Source of the DNA: Panaeolus papilionaceus
Lineage: Eukaryota > Basidiomycota > Agaricomycetes > Agaricales
Assembly (NCBI GenBank): GCA_015501605.1
Contig: JADNRZ010000003.1
Location: 248,001-312,000, forward strand
Reading direction: 5' to 3'
DNA: 64,000 bases
Below the pieces are notes generated by a model that saw only the letters and a program-made list of their open reading frames with translations, was not told where the DNA came from and searched no databases. Shown here piece by piece: positions 10,931 through 25,042 of this stretch. Position 1 is the stretch's first letter, and every line of letters begins with the position of its first letter. The translations under genes were made by a program, and so were the position numbers.

Positions 10931-13900
10931 AAGCGACAAAAAAGGTACGTCCTCATGAAATACTTTTCTTAGCAGTTATCCTCAAACTTTGAAGTTTTAC
11001 CAGGTCGACATCTGACTGATTCACGCCAGCACCAAAACCTATTCGTTCTCAAGGAATATCGCCGCTCATCTCAAATTTCGCTTATGGACACTCTAGCCTA
11101 ATCTCGTTAACCAAGACCCTATCGACGACTGCAGTCAACTCAAGGGTCTTCTAATCTCGTCAATCTACACTCGTATAATTCCTTACACCAGCACCGCCGT
11201 CTTGCCCTCTCTGTATCATTCACTCTGGTCATGTTGCTCATCAAACATCTGTATTTTTGTGCAGTCTGTATCATCCTTGCATGTTGTCGATCGCTTTCCA
11301 GTTGTATTTGTCCGCTTTCGTTGTTGCACCAAACCCCATGTATTATTACTTCACGCACCTTTCGGTGTATTGAATTGACATTGTCTCTCTCCGTCCAAAA
11401 CTCAAAGGCAGCGCTTAAATGAACCATCTTGTCAAGTCATAAACGTAGGTATGTACGCTATATGACTTTCATTAATTATCCAAGTCTGGTCTTGAACTCT
11501 CCTTTTTAGGAATGGACGAACACCCGTACGCGCCCAGATGATCGATCATTGGCGAATCGGGTATCACCGCATTTATACCGACGTTCCCTCTTCGTCGAGG
11601 TTTTGCGCACAAATCCTTCGAAGGTTAGGACACAATCTTTTGCAAATGTGATGATCAAACTTCCGAAAGGGTTCAAGCTCGGCACGTTGTCTTTAGCCAC
11701 TGCCACCGCCAACAGATGCATACCCCTTCCTGCGCACGGGCTGCCACCTCAATCCTTAGTGTTATTTCTGGGCCTATTACGTAAATCAGTATAGGAAACC
11801 GAAGAAGACAAGGTTAAAACCCTGTTTTGGGACGCACTCCACACTAGCTCATGCTGATATTTTAAGTTTAACCTTCCAACCGTCTTCGCCCTTCTGCATA
11901 TCTCAATGGCTTTCGTTGTGGCGTTTTTGTCATGTATTTATCCATGGTTAAAGACGTAATAACATGTGTACCACCTTCCGTTCCATTTAACTTCATTTGC
12001 TGCGTCACTGAAGACATCACAAAATATCGAAGCGTTCTAGGCATCCTGTCCATTTAAGTCTATTCGTGACCTGCTTGTACAGGAGTCGTCATTGGACCAG
12101 CGGTGTTATGATGTGTATGGTGGACTGTCACAAATCTTCCGATTTGCTTTGTGCAGACCGAGTATTACTATGACTTTGTCAGGAGATGTGATGATGCAAT
12201 AGCCTTAAAATTATATGTACCAACCACGACCCTTGTCCTGGGCCTAGAGCCATGACCCTTTTTTTGAAATTAAGTCTACGGTTACCATCGAACACAATTG
12301 AATGAGGAACGGCACGACATCAAGCCCTTTGGTGACGCGCTCATAACGTTACTTCTGAATCACCTTGCTCTATATCCCTTTAATCGAGGTCTGGACTATG
12401 GACCCTCTTTTCTGCACACAATTGTCCAGAAAAATGCGTAGTTAGTCAATTGGCAGCGAGCGCCTCGCATGCGAGATTGCGGTAGTAAACGGAGCTCAAA
12501 CCCTACCTCACCGAACGGCGGAGACAGGACGGAGACCCATTGTTAGTATCCTATATTGATGGGCATGAATCCTGAAGAACTACCGAGAATACGGTACGGT
12601 GAACCAAAGAGAACGCTCTGGACCCCCTCAAAACAACTTCAGGATCCTTTCACAAAAAAAATAAATGACGACTTAGGCGCGGAAATTAAAGACCAGCTGA
12701 CAGTAATCTTGACATTCTGTGTAGCTAGAATCTCAGGCGAGTGTAAGGTGGGACAATTGTCTTAGCAGCATTTATCCAAGTTTCTCGAGCCGGGTGGTCG
12801 AATCCCCAGGAGAAATTATGGTGTCGCACATACTAATCAGGTTGGACGTGAACATGTGCATTCAATCGTTACATGTTACGACCCTCCGTTGGGTCTTATG
12901 GAAACTCTGATGTAAGGCAACCTTTCAAAGCACCTGATGTGGATTGAACAATGCTTGATACAATTTATTGTAAGAATGGGTTGATAGGCCGGACCTTGAT
13001 TGTGGGGGTGCAGATACGCTCACTTTGACGGATAACGTTAGTCGAGATCCCCTTGGTTTCTCGATTGTTATTATATTGAGCATGCAGAGCATGATCAGAT
13101 GAAGGTCGGCGGCGGCGTCTCTGTACGCATTCATTTAGATCCAGCACTGCTCATAGAGATAAGATTAAAAGACGCCAATGTTAATTTGAGCAGACTGTTC
13201 CTGTGGGTGCAGCAGATTCTCGATGCTCATCTTCAGCCTGTATTTCCAATAGAAGGGTTTGGGCGACTCACCCACCTATTCCGTGAGGGAATCTAGCGAG
13301 CAGGAAAGCCGAATGACTTATAGTTAGTAATAGAATAGCACTTACCCTTCAAACAAGGACTCGAATTCATTGGGTTTAGATTCCATCAAGAGTCATGTTT
13401 GTGCTAAGGATAGATTGCTATCTGTGCTCACAAACCAACAAGTGTTCTCTTCCTTCATTCAGAGGATAGTATTTACGGAAGGTCGGTTAAGTGCATACCT
13501 CGGTGCTGAAATCTCGATCGCAGGTCCGACAGACAGGCGCCCGCATAAGGTGCCTAATCTTCCCATCGCAGATCAAGATATGACTACCCACTGAATTTTA
13601 GGGTTCGACCTCTGAAAAGACTGAAACTGCCCATGATGCGAGAACCAAAGATACATAGATTAATGTTATATTCAGAGCGTGGTGAACTCGCAGACATATG
13701 TATCGGAACAAGGCGCAACACCAAGGGTGGACTCGCTTAGCGGAGTAGCAATTCAGAAAGCGTGGCTTGATACATACAAATTCGAAACGATAGGCGAATG
13801 GTCATACGTTATCTACCTCTCAACTCAACTCACCTTTTCACATCCATGAAGCTCCGTCGGCCCCACACCGCGCATGCACCCCAAGAACGTTCACTTCGAA

Positions 13901-16666
13901 GCACCGGTGATGGCAAATAACATTGAAACCCCGTCCATTAACTTGCTACTGCCGCCGCAGGATATAAAATTCAAAGTGTCACGGTGCAGCTTGCACTTGA
14001 GCTTATTTCGGTCTCCGCTACGTGGCTCTAGACCTTATCTGTCGCACGCGTAAACACGGCAGCCTTAGGATTGAGCAGCATTGTTTCGACAATGACGGTA
14101 CTTCTCATGGAAGGTTCCGGAGCGTTCATACTTGCGGGTTGCTTTACTTGGGCAAGATGTACAAGGTGATGGGGAATGTCCTTTCTAACCCACCATCTTT
14201 TTTATTCCAATCACCTGAATGAATCTGTATCTCATGTTTGAATATGTAGCCTGATGATACATGGCTTATACTCCTTCAAGAAGCAACCTCGATTGCCAAT
14301 ATTGGAGAAACAACGAAAGGGGGGTTCGCAATTCTTTCCATCCCAAGTTTTTGGATGCTCTAGCTTCGAACTGCTTCAGGGTAAGCGGCGTTTTTGCGGT
14401 GTGTGAAGAGAGTTAACGAAAGAGCTGAACGGCTATCTCCCGGAATGGTATCCTGTAGCCTGTGAGGTACTTATGTGCAAGGCCCAGACCCAGACTGAAA
14501 AATAGAAGGGACTCTAAGAATAGTACAACTCCACAATTAATTTAGTTGTAGCGCTGACGGGTAACAATTTGGCTCGATCGATGCATGTTGCGAGGAATAA
14601 GTGAATGGGACATCGCTTAAAGAAAATAACATATATTGCCAGTTGTTTCAGTTATTGGAGCTGGCGTTGTCTGGATTGTGGATGAAGTCTTACGTCGCTG
14701 TCGATCTTGATTGAATCTCGGGTAGAAAACATAACCTTGGACCCCCTTGTGCGTCGAGTATCTTTGTCTACAGGTTTCGACAAAGATTCGAAACCTCGTG
14801 TGTCCTGGTGTAGCCTTCCTGTCATATTTTATTCGATCATGGCTCATTTCCGCCCTTCGTATCTATAATTTAATCTGTCCGTGACTCCAGTCGACATGGG
14901 ACATGGCTAGGCCTCGGTGACGGGATAAACCACAACATTGGACAGATCTTTAGAATCCAACAACGCTTGTGGTTAGCACCCGCGGCATTCAACAAAGGAA
15001 CAGTCGTATCCCTCCCCGGAATACTGGAGCAAGCGTCTCATCAGAATGACTAATTTCAATAACAATGGTCAGCCGTCTAAAATATAAGATTTTCGATTAA
15101 ACCTGGTCCCATATTTACATGTCCAATCGCAAGCTCTGGGGGAACAGAATTCTCGCAAGTACGTAGCCATGTGTGTGATGACAAAGTGAATCCCCCTTCT
15201 CGCCATCACATACCGACTGTCAGGCAAACCTACATAAATAAATCTACGCATATCCCGAGAGCCACATTGTCGCACTTACAGTATAAGGGCTCAGGCCCTA
15301 TTTAATGCAATTCTAAGGGTAGGGCTCATGCACATTCGACAAGCCTAACGTAATGTTACTTGTGTGACGAAAAGTCATGTGGGGCAGTTTCTTATCACTG
15401 TCAGAATTCCAATTCCGAGTTTAATCCGATAAGATAGTAAAATATAGAAACTTCAAGCTCAAGCCCAGAAGCAGCACTGAGCAGCTCCAATCAGACTCAG
15501 CTGCGTTCCAGCTCTCACGATCAGGATGGCGATGCGTAGTATTGGAACTTTAGGCGCAGACACCGCTTTAGCGCCTTTGCCAATTGATTTTCCATGAGCT
15601 TCCATTCCAAAGTACCCGCTAACGCCTATCTTCGGCACGATGAACGCTCGAACCTGCCAATTCATGATCATCGATTACGACGGCTCGAGCCCGTGCCATT
15701 TCATGAACCAAAGCCTACGCATACCAAGCTAAAGCGTCAACAATCACACCCGTGTTGTTTTACGAAGAACATTTTTCCATGCATTCTAAGTTCTCACCCC
15801 CACGAAGAGCAAATTGGGCAGCCGCGTGTGGCAACCTCGGAGCCGCGACATTCACAGCAAGCCTTCAGCCCAAACTGCAACGCCTTCAATTGTTTTCTGA
15901 GAGTGTTCGAGGTGTCTTTATAAGTATCTGTCAAAATCTTCGATATTGGAGATCGTGTCATTTATGTTACAGTCATCCGAAGTGGCACTTGCAGCAGACA
16001 GCTCATTTGGACGCCAGGAGACCAGTTACAATGTCAAATATGAGACTTGCAATATGCATGCTAGGTCAACCAGTCCCCACAGTTCCCCACAGGCGTCGAA
16101 TCTCGCGTACTTGGCTCTCCAAACGCCCGTTAGTGGAGTTTTAAAGGCCTGATCGACACAAACCCCAATGCCCCTCTGACTAATCAAGTCTATTTATAGC
16201 CATGCAAGATCTCGCGTCAAGTCTCCTTGGCAACCCCTTAATCCTCGTCCTTCCAACTCTGGTCTGCTGCGGGCCCTCCTCGTCGGACAAAATTTTTATG
16301 AAAAAAACCCATACAAGTAGCGTTATAAACCTAAATCCCCCGAGCTTCAAAAATCAATTCGAACCTCTATTATTCTAAACAGCTTGTAATAAAATTTAAA
16401 CGACAGACAATGATATGAAGGGATGAAAAGCTAGTTTCACCCAGATGCCAATCCATGATCAATTATGCTCTACCACAAAGGAGGTATGGTATATAAAGCA
16501 GCAAAAATATCAAGGGCGGAAGTTTGAGATGAGTCAGTCATGAGGTTGGATAGATGTGGATAAAAAACAATAATTCCCAAAAATGAATACGACCCCAACC
16601 AATCAAAGCTAGCACTGCTACTTAGACGTTATGGTATAACTTAAAAAAAGAAAACACATCTACGAT
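10931..16666. other. Gene desert, about 5.7 kb
   Basis: I could not assemble any gene here. Open frames are short (up to 130 codons at 15752-16144) and overlap in several frames, as expected by chance. Base composition is mixed and not strongly AT-rich. A weak tRNA-like segment at about 12437-12510 is listed separately. Ancient transposon debris is likely, but I recognise no transposase, reverse transcriptase or terminal repeat. The last 300 bases probably include the 3' UTR of the gene ending at 16667. Confidence 0.4.
12437..12510 (+). other. Weak tRNA-like segment, possible SINE head
   Basis: The segment has an A-box-like TAGTTAGTCAATTGG, a perfect 12-base palindrome CTCGCATGCGAG (12464-12475) at the place of an anticodon arm, and a B-box-like GCTCAAACCC. 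The palindrome leaves only a 2-nt loop if fully paired and the acceptor stem does not close, so it is not a working tRNA. A second B-box-like sequence, GGTCGAATCCCC, lies at about 12799. Together these could be remnants of tRNA-derived SINEs; chance is a serious alternative. Confidence 0.2.
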
Positions 16667-17707
16667 CTAGAGTGCGTAGACAAGAGATACAAGACCCATA
16701 GCGACAGCAATGAATGCCTGGTTGGTAGCGCTAGCTGATGGGACCGCAGCGCCAATACCAGGGAGACGACCACCAGCAAGACCACCCGCAGCCTGGACAG
16801 CCTGGGTCATAAATCCAGCAGGGCACTTGCTGTTGATGGCGGAGTAAAGGTCGTTCTGAGTATCCAAAAGCTGGCTGGAGGAAAGACCAGGTCCGTAGGG
16901 AATGCTGGATTCAAAGTTGATGTAAATAGTAAGAATCTGACGAGTGCAGCTGGTGCAAAGGGTAGTAGCATCGAGATCGGGCTTGAGGAAGAGGAAGGGA
17001 AGATTGCTGTTGTGGTAGGTAGTCATGTTGGGGAGAATTGCAGCTGTGGGAGCTCGGCGTTTGAGCGCTGCGCCGTTGTTGGTGTAAAGGAGGGCGAGCA
17101 TCTGAGCAAGACCGACGGATTCTGAACCGGCGGGTTCGTCACCAACTTCACGAGAAGATGTAGGTGCAGCCAACGCGCAGGAATTGCCTGAATCATCCTT
17201 GGTGCAAAGGGCTTGACGAAGAGGAAGGAGGGTGTAAAGGACGTCGTAAGGGGTGATGACCTCTGGAACCTTGTTTTGAATGTCGGCAGAGCAAGCACTG
17301 TAAAATTCTGCAATCTTGGTACGGATGGCGGGTTGTGGGCATGCATCAGCAACCGAGTCGTTGCAAAGCGACGACAACGCTGATGAAACGCTAGCAGAGC
17401 TAGGGGTGGTAGTGCTCCCTGGTTGGAAAGCCGAAGTTGCTCCACCAACTGCTTTCAGGCAGGTTGCGATTGTAGCGTCAGTGTTAAAAGCTTGCAAAAA
17501 AGTCGTGCATGATGAGGCAAGGGTTGTAGGAATCAAAGGGTTTGCTGTTGCTGTCGCGTTGGCCGCGCTTGACTAGAAAAAAAAAAAGACAAACACAAAA
17601 AGGTCAACATTTCGTGAATTTCATGCAATTTTTTTTCTTGAACTTACTGGAGACTGGGCGAGAGCAGCTGTTGTGAGTGCCGAAAGTATGGCAAGTGTGG
17701 AGAACAT
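16667..17707 (-). CDS. GPI-anchored secreted protein, DUF7729-like
   Basis: Two exons, 17707-17648 and 17572-16667, phase 0, 321 residues. The signal peptide starts MFSTLAILSALTTAALAQ; the first intron follows within three codons of its end. The mature part has scattered cysteines (SSCTTF, TCLKAV, SLCND, SACS, LCTKDDSGNSC, LCTSCTRQ, SKCP) and the family-like phrases YDVLYTLLPLRQALCTKDDSGN and ILTIYINFESSIPYGPG. The C-terminus ends in a small-residue linker and a hydrophobic segment (FIAVAMGLVSLVYAL), a GPI signal. The layout matches a widespread Agaricomycete family that I recall under the Pfam name DUF7729; the accession is from memory. Predicted at the cell surface; no biochemical function known. 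The start is secured by the signal peptide. Confidence 0.8.
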
Positions 17708-20700
17708 GATGGTTAGAATTGAAGGAACGGACTGGTTAGTGGCGACAGGCAGCAATGAGGAGAAGGGAATGAAGAATGGTTGTGTGAGAGAATTACCGTC
17801 AAACTCAAGAGTGATTGTTCTTGCAGCGGTCTCACGTCATAATAAGTACAAATAACATCTGTGGCTGAATTCAATTAAATTCCCTTTTTCTATCATTTTC
17901 TTGATTTTACTGACTTGTTCATACTGACTAAGTACAAGCTTCAAAGTCTTTGTTTTCGGTTCTTGTGTTGTTTGATCTAACAACAAGGTAACTGACCTTG
18001 AAAGTAGGTTTAGACAACAAGGTGGCTTTTTGTTTTGACACCCGCAGCGTGGCCGCAATGTGCTATGTCGTGCGGTATTGCCGTTCACGCATCGAAAGTG
18101 GTGAGAGATCTTTGAACTGTTTTCGTTTTGTTACCCCTATTTCAGCCCCACTTTGGAATTTTAGCGAACTAGCCACTGGGTGTATCCTAACTTTTTTTTG
18201 CCGTACATTGGCATTCATATTTTATCTGGGGCTCTCATGGACTCTGAAACTCACACCGCTGAACTGAATCACATTACCTGTCTCTGGGCTGATGAATTGG
18301 CCGTTTGACGTGTAAAGCTCTCGTCATTCATTCCTCGATAGTACATCTGCCAGCTTTAGTCCTCTTCAATCGTCTTTGTCACTTGATTCCTTTGCTTTGG
18401 CTCATCTTGTGAACCTGCACGATCAACGACCTTAGTCGCCAGGCCCGTGCTATTTTGAGAGGTACCTAAATGACCACCTGCGTCATTTTTACCTACTTGC
18501 AGAGTGTCGGAAGCGACCAAGGAAACGAACACACAACCCGATTGGACTCGAAACGAATCTCGTTCTTCACGTTGAACCCTCTTCTTTCAGTCGTTCTACC
18601 CTGCAAGTTGCGACTGCTTTCACCGCTTCAGGTCTGCATCTCTGTGGAAACCTTACATCCATCCATAAACTGGGATACGCAGTTCAAATTCATCGCCGGG
18701 CTAGCTGCTGGAGAAGAAGAACCTGTAACACACCCTTTTACCGTCTTCTTTAATGTATTCATCGGTTTATAGCTATTCAGATTCAAGGTATCCACTGTCG
18801 TCTCTGGAAGTTGCCGCAAGCATCTAGTCCCTTCAGAACATTATCTCGTCACCCTCGTATCACGAGAGCGCGGGCATCTTGAAAACTGCCATCCCTACTG
18901 CATTCGAACAAAGGAGCAATGACTAAGAGAGAGAAAAGCGGCCTTCTAAGCTCGGCTTTCAGCATTCGCCAGAATCCTTCCCCGACGGCGGAGCTTCTAC
19001 GCCTGCAGCTTGTTTATGCTTTCATCCTTCTCGTCAAGTGATTGTGACGGGTGCTTCTTCTACCAGTTACCACAGTAAGTGCACTCGGTTAATCTGTCCC
19101 ACTCGAATTTAAGCTCAAATTGCTCAGTCCAGCACACGTTTTAGAACCCCTACTGCATCTACCATTTTGCTTAAAATTGAAACAGCGTTTCTTCAACGTT
19201 TCCTGTTAATGACGCTCGTTTAAAATTATTTGCAGAACCCAGGCCCACCTACAATCATTAACGTGCGCATTTTCGGAATTTTTCATTTTTTCTCACTTCT
19301 TCTCCATTGATCTTCCTCCCTCCTCACCTCACCAAATTTTACTCCCATACCCTGTTGTGACTGCAACACAAGTACCGCGGCAATTTGACATCGAACCTCA
19401 CCCCTTGGTTCTTTCCTGCCTACACACACACATGAGTGGCGAGGCCTGATCCCCCACCTGACATTTGATGACCCTATTCAAGATGGATTTTGCCTGGTCT
19501 TCGTCTTTCTGAAACTTAAAAGATGACAGATAGACAGAGGAGCCAACACTGATTAGGATCGGTCTTGGACAGTCAGGGGACAAAGACTGGGGGAGAAACG
19601 AGGGTGTTAGTGGAGATGTCGTTTGTGGCCCCGGTCCATCGATGTGTGGGCATTATGCTAACCCGTCCTTAAACCTGGACTCGTGGTACTTGTGTACATC
19701 CGTACTTACATATATGCACTCGCGAGACACCGCCATTCTTATGTCTTCGGACTTGGGTAACTTGGAACCTGCAATGAGGACCGGTGAGTACCCACGTTCG
19801 CCGATTGACATGGGTCAATTTTCTCACCTGCTCTGAACCTAGCGTCGCTCTTATGTTATCTAGGTATTCTTGGTTCAAGAGACCAGGTTCAATGGCCCTG
19901 TACTGGACCTACACAGAAGACTTTGACATCGTTTATCGGGTAATTGCAGCCGGGATACAGATGTAGCAATGTCGCGAGTCTGTATATCAATGGTTGATTG
20001 TGTTGATAGAAATCAAAGAAGATTGTGTTTGGATCTGAACCTGTTTTTCAGCCACCTGATACGAGAGTTCAAAGCATCAAGGGCAAGTCGGAGCGTGAGG
20101 CGCATGATGGTAGAAGACTGGTTCACCTCCCTGCTGGCCAACGGCAGATCGCGGCCTGTAACAGCCTGTAACCCATGGCTGCTAACTCAAGCTCTCGCGA
20201 GACATTCGAGAATGGATCGGCTAGGACACAAGCGACAGGAAATCGTTCATTTGATCGTGAAATATCCATCCGTAATGTATGTACGTTTATGGCAATAACC
20301 TATATTTGTTGACAAGCTTAGACTCTCCGGTGATCTTGCTTGCTACCGTTCGAGTTCCCCGTTATCAGGAGATAGCACTAGAGCTTGGTGTGATCATTGG
20401 GATACTGAAGTGAAGGTTGATTTAAGCACGGGTTAAAAAATAATGCAGAGAATAGCAATTGCATGGTCGTTGTATTGACAATCACGTTCTTTCTGTCTCT
20501 TGACACCGTAGGACTTTCAGCCTTTCATAGTGATTACCAGAGCATATAGACGACCTCAAATACTTCCACTCTATTCTCTTCCTTTCACAGCAATATTAAT
20601 AACCTATCAGTTTAATATAACGCACACCTGTGCTTGTTAACCTTCATCCTACAGGCGGCTGTTTTAGTCCACACGGTGCTTTTATAATTGTGAAGTACGA

Positions 20701-22576
20701 AACTTGAAGCTTGAATAAACTATATGAAATGGCGGGGTCATTAGCGATGAGAACTTGGGTTCTTAATCGAATATCCCATCAGATAACTGATAGAATATTG
20801 ACAAGTGAGACCTTGAAGAACGCTTTCGAATTCTCAAAGCGATAGACAGATAGCCTTGCGCAGAGTGAGAATTCAATCTGTCCCCACATCGGTGGATGTA
20901 GGCGTGAACGCTAAACCATCACATAGGGATTAAAATACTGAACTTAAACTGCCGGCGAACAACAGGAATCTGGATTATACTGCGCTTAAGGTACGTACCA
21001 AGGTCCGCGTTACTAGTGGCTGCAACTAATAGACTGCTTAATCTGACATTAGGTCTTGGGCTTTGGCTTGCGACTCGTTAGCGTTAGGCTCTGTGCCAAT
21101 GAAATTCGGCCACAACTGTCGATTGTCGAACCTTGTGAACTAGTGGAGCCTGCCGGCTTTCACTCGCTGAAACCGCTCGGGTGTGGGTGTCTACAAAAAT
21201 ATTAACGGAACAATATGAGAGCATGTCCACATGTCTGTCAGTCCTGCTAGGGGTAACTGACAGTTACGACGACTATTTTACTTACTCCACAGCCTAGACA
21301 ATAGACGGAGGATAATCGAAAAATTGAGGTTTCTGGGCTTGTAATGTGAACGGTTGGAGAACGGGCGCGGTTATTTTTATTTCCAACTTGAGCCACATTG
21401 GTTCTTGATCATGTATCAGTTTTCTCGAAGCAATGGTGATCTCGAAGTTCCATGGTCGAATATTCAACTCAAGACGCCGTCCAGTACCGTTCTGGAATAC
21501 CTTGATCGGCCAATTTCAGGATGGTGGTAAACTACGTACTCGACGCTTATCATGATAGGGGCTTTTGATGTTGGCTCTCGCTATTCATAGATCTCTCGGA
21601 GGTAGTATGCCAATTGCCTGACTTTACAGGAATCTTGGGTTTGGTACCATGGTAAGCATTCAGCGATTTTAACGGCCTGTAGTCTCTTATGAGCCTTAAA
21701 TTCTGTCCGCCTGTTCTCCAAGTTGTGTCCTTATGACGAAGTCGACATCAGCGGGTCCCAGATCTCGAATGTGATTTTTGAAGGAGTCTCGTGAACTCTC
21801 ACGTTACACGTCCAGTTTACATACGTTTGAATGCACGTAACGCGCACACATGAGCCACTGTAAAGACCAAATTACGAACGCCCGGTGGTAGGAGATAGTG
21901 AATTGGAAAAAGGGGAAGAAATCTAAATGGGCGGTCGTGTACATAACATTCAATTGATAAGATCACGATTCTCCTGGGTGTTGAGCTCCTAACTGGGTGT
22001 TGCGCCACATTCCCAAAGGCTTACCAAGTCGAAATCACAAAAGTTTACTCCAGGAGGAATAGAAGAGTGACGCAAATGACTGCGCCTACACATACATTTA
22101 TATATACCGCCGAGGAATCGGGCATGATGGGCATCCTGGATTTACTTTAGCGGCTACTTATTACCTACATACATAGCCTCAAGCCACTCCTGAGGCCTGA
22201 ATCGAGGAAAAGCAGAGACATGTTCCGGACATATTGCCTCGACCGTTTAGAGGGTGTCATTGAAGATCAATATCAATGGTGATGCGAAAGAGGTAAACAT
22301 ATAGCGTGTATTTATTCTAAGCTTGAATCGAGTATATGGTGTTATATGGGTAGGATAATCTATGAATATAACGGGCGGGGTGCCGATGGGATAGTCGAGT
22401 ATCTAAATGACCATGTCCCAGCGTTTGGCAAGTGTCCAACCGTGTCAAACCAAGAAATATAGAGAAGGCTATACAACGGAGCACACATACGCATGTAAAA
22501 GTAGTTAACGTATCGACGGAGAATGACAAATCATAAATGATCATAGGATTAAGCCTCGAGGGCGAAGGGGGGGTAT
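17708..22576. other. Gene desert, about 4.9 kb
   Basis: No supported gene. Frames reach 109 codons (19969-20298) without domain, signal peptide or splice partners. The first few hundred bases should contain the promoter of the GPI protein starting at 17707. No terminal inverted repeats, tandem arrays or RNA genes recognised. Confidence 0.4.
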
Positions 22577-25042
22577 CTAAGAACCAGATACTTTTCTCAT
22601 GCTGAAGATGCCGTCGTATGGAAGTCTGCCCAGGTTCATCTGCTGGCTGACATCGGCAAACTCACCAACTGCGTTGGTCGATATACCACACCGCCCCACA
22701 AACACATTTCCGAACAGTATTCGACCCTCGAAGTGGTGTACATCCCCACCCTCCTTCTACAGCGGCGCCAGAGATGGGAAGAAAGGGGGAGACATAGCGG
22801 CATAAAAAAATGGAAGAAGGGACAAACGGTTGTTAGAGGTGGGGTTTGAATTCAATTGGCAGCGCCAAAATGACGGCAGCAACAGGCCAATGAAATTACT
22901 CACCGACTCTCGACGCAGCTTGATGAGCCCGCTAGGGTCTACAGTGCCTGAAAAGACATAGCCTCCCCAAGCGTGGTCATGTTCTGTTAATGTCTGTGAA
23001 CGAAGGAACCGAAATTAGCAAATAAGGTTTAAAAGTTCAGACGTCAACATGTGAAGGGGAATGAATCACGAGTGTGAAGGACGGCGCAAAGGGACATCAA
23101 ACTCAACGACCACAAGAACAAAGGGCTAGCTTACCTCTCCCATGAGAATGATATTCGAAGTGAGATTTGGGGCCTTGGTGTTTTTGGCTCTCGAAAGACA
23201 GGTAGCCGGGTCAGGTGCTCCGTAAGAAGACGGGTCTGGGTCGATAGAGCATGAAAATTTCCGATATCTTCTATCTCCAATGCACATTTCCGAGCAATTC
23301 TATAGATAGACAGTCAGAAAAAGAATCGATGACAAGCGAAGCCAGGCAGGGAATTTGGAGTGAGGGAGACAGGTCAAACCCCCCCAATTGAATGGCAGGC
23401 GATTGAATGACGGCCGGGGACTAGCTTTGATAGGGTTGGACACAAGGCTTTTATGGAATGCGAATGTATTGCTGAACTCTAACCAGAGACGCGTGCCGTG
23501 GAAATAGAAGAAATAGGGGCACAATAACAAGGAACGGGCTCTCACCTGTGTATTTATATAGTGAATGTCGTTCGAAGTGCGCTTGTCCGTCGTTCTTGTT
23601 GGCGGTCGATCAACGGAGAAGAATTCGACCATATCACACTGAAGGTATTTTCGCCACTCTGCCTGCATCAGTGCACCGTTTGACGCCTCGCTTATCCCCT
23701 AAAATAGACATGCAGATAATTTCGGGGAATTCATGAGCACAATTTTGTTGTATAGATATTAAAAATGGGCTGTAAATTGAACCGAAAGACTTACAAAGTA
23801 TATGCCCTCCCACAGACCTGTCATGGAGCCAAGGGCGTAATTGGTCTCCTTCGTGCGCGGATACGCACCCAAGGTATGTCCCAAAAGGGACGCATCTTGC
23901 ATAGCTCTCGGCAGGCTGGTCAGTTGTTCGGCGAACTGAATGTCAGGCATCGAGTCCGCAAAGAGAGGTGTCTCGTAAGCCCCCATCTTGACCACATCCT
24001 CCCGAGTCAGTCCGAGGAATGGTTGACCAGAAGTGCTGTTACGTCTCGAGGGAAGATGCTTTGGAACCATGAGAGGACATATTTCCTTCAACACGGAAAA
24101 GAGGGCAATGGCAGCAGAAGTAGCGTCTGCGAGAACTGGGTTATGGCGCTGGCCGTAGATGTACACATGAACAGCATCAGGAGAGTCGCATGAGTCCGGA
24201 GTAGTCGATGCTGCCAGCGTATCCCGTTGCGTTTCTATCACACGACAGAGAGCACACGAAGATAAAGGCGAGGTGCACTTTCCCCTACGGGTAGTGGCCG
24301 TTGATTCGCTTCTCTATTGCACCGCTCGTGAGAGTTCCATCAAGATCGCGGCAGATGATCTCTCTCTCACCTTGAATAGAGACAAATAGGGAAAGATCAA
24401 GTCTTTGAGCTCATCCCGATCCCTGGGAGCAAGTTCCCTTAGTGTTCCTGGAGTTTCGGAGGTCAGCCAGAACGAAAAGCGGATGTATCAAGATAAGTAG
24501 CACAAAAGGGCAGTATGCTCACGTCGGGATAGGGAGAGGGCAAGCAACCAGACGATCAACCGTTTGAGAGAGACGCAGCCTGGACCGTGGTTGTTGTTGT
24601 CCTCCAACGGGAGATAGCGGCGAGCAACGTCGAGGAGAAAGCCAGCGAAGTTGACATTGGTAAGCTGCAACTCGTTGCGTGGACCACTCTCGCATAGCAT
24701 CCAATACGCCGTCCATAGGTCCTGGAGTAGCCCTTCTGGCGATAAATCGCGGCGACGTGACCGTTTCAGAAGTTGGAGCCTCCGGACGAGTTCATGTGAG
24801 AGGCCGGAGGTGGTTGTCCAGATACCATACTGGTGGAGGATGAAGGGGCTGTCAAACATGGAGGAAAAAACGCTGGCATAAACATGTGGGGAGAATTTCA
24901 GACTCAGCGAATGCTGAATGGACGAATTTGCGAGAATCAGTGACAAGAGGTCGACGGGCGGATGTAAAGGTGACGAGGAGCCGACGAGGACAGCGATGTG
25001 CTGTAGGATGTCGCGAGGGATTGATTCGAGGCGGGAAGTCAT
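22577..25042 (-). CDS. F-box family protein, cluster copy 1
   Basis: Seven exons chain in phase to 567 residues: 25042-24523, 24447-24371, 24313-23795, 23698-23546, 23299-23135, 22993-22904, 22756-22577. The N-terminus (LESIPRDILQHIAVLVGSS) is an F-box-like helix pair followed by a long helical region. The later part shares three landmarks with the copies at 30332 and 32747: YALGSMTGLWEG (copy 2 has YKLGTLSGQWQG), HDHAWGGYVFSGTV (copy 3 has GHSAWGQFNLVGRV), and a C-terminal exon with FEGRILFGNVFVGRCG that ends in a YDGIFSM motif. In F-box proteins the N-terminus binds Skp1; the conserved C-terminal region is probably the substrate-binding part. The acceptor of exon 3 is an inference, chosen because it is the only one that skips an in-frame stop and keeps phase. 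Confidence 0.75.

Noticed and set aside
13590..13620. T-arm-like GGGTTCGACC, possible tRNA
   Set aside because: No matching D arm, anticodon arm or acceptor stem upstream.
23765..24193. 142-codon plus-strand frame over F-box copy 1
   Set aside because: Antisense to exon 3 of a well-phased seven-exon gene; composition does not look like protein.
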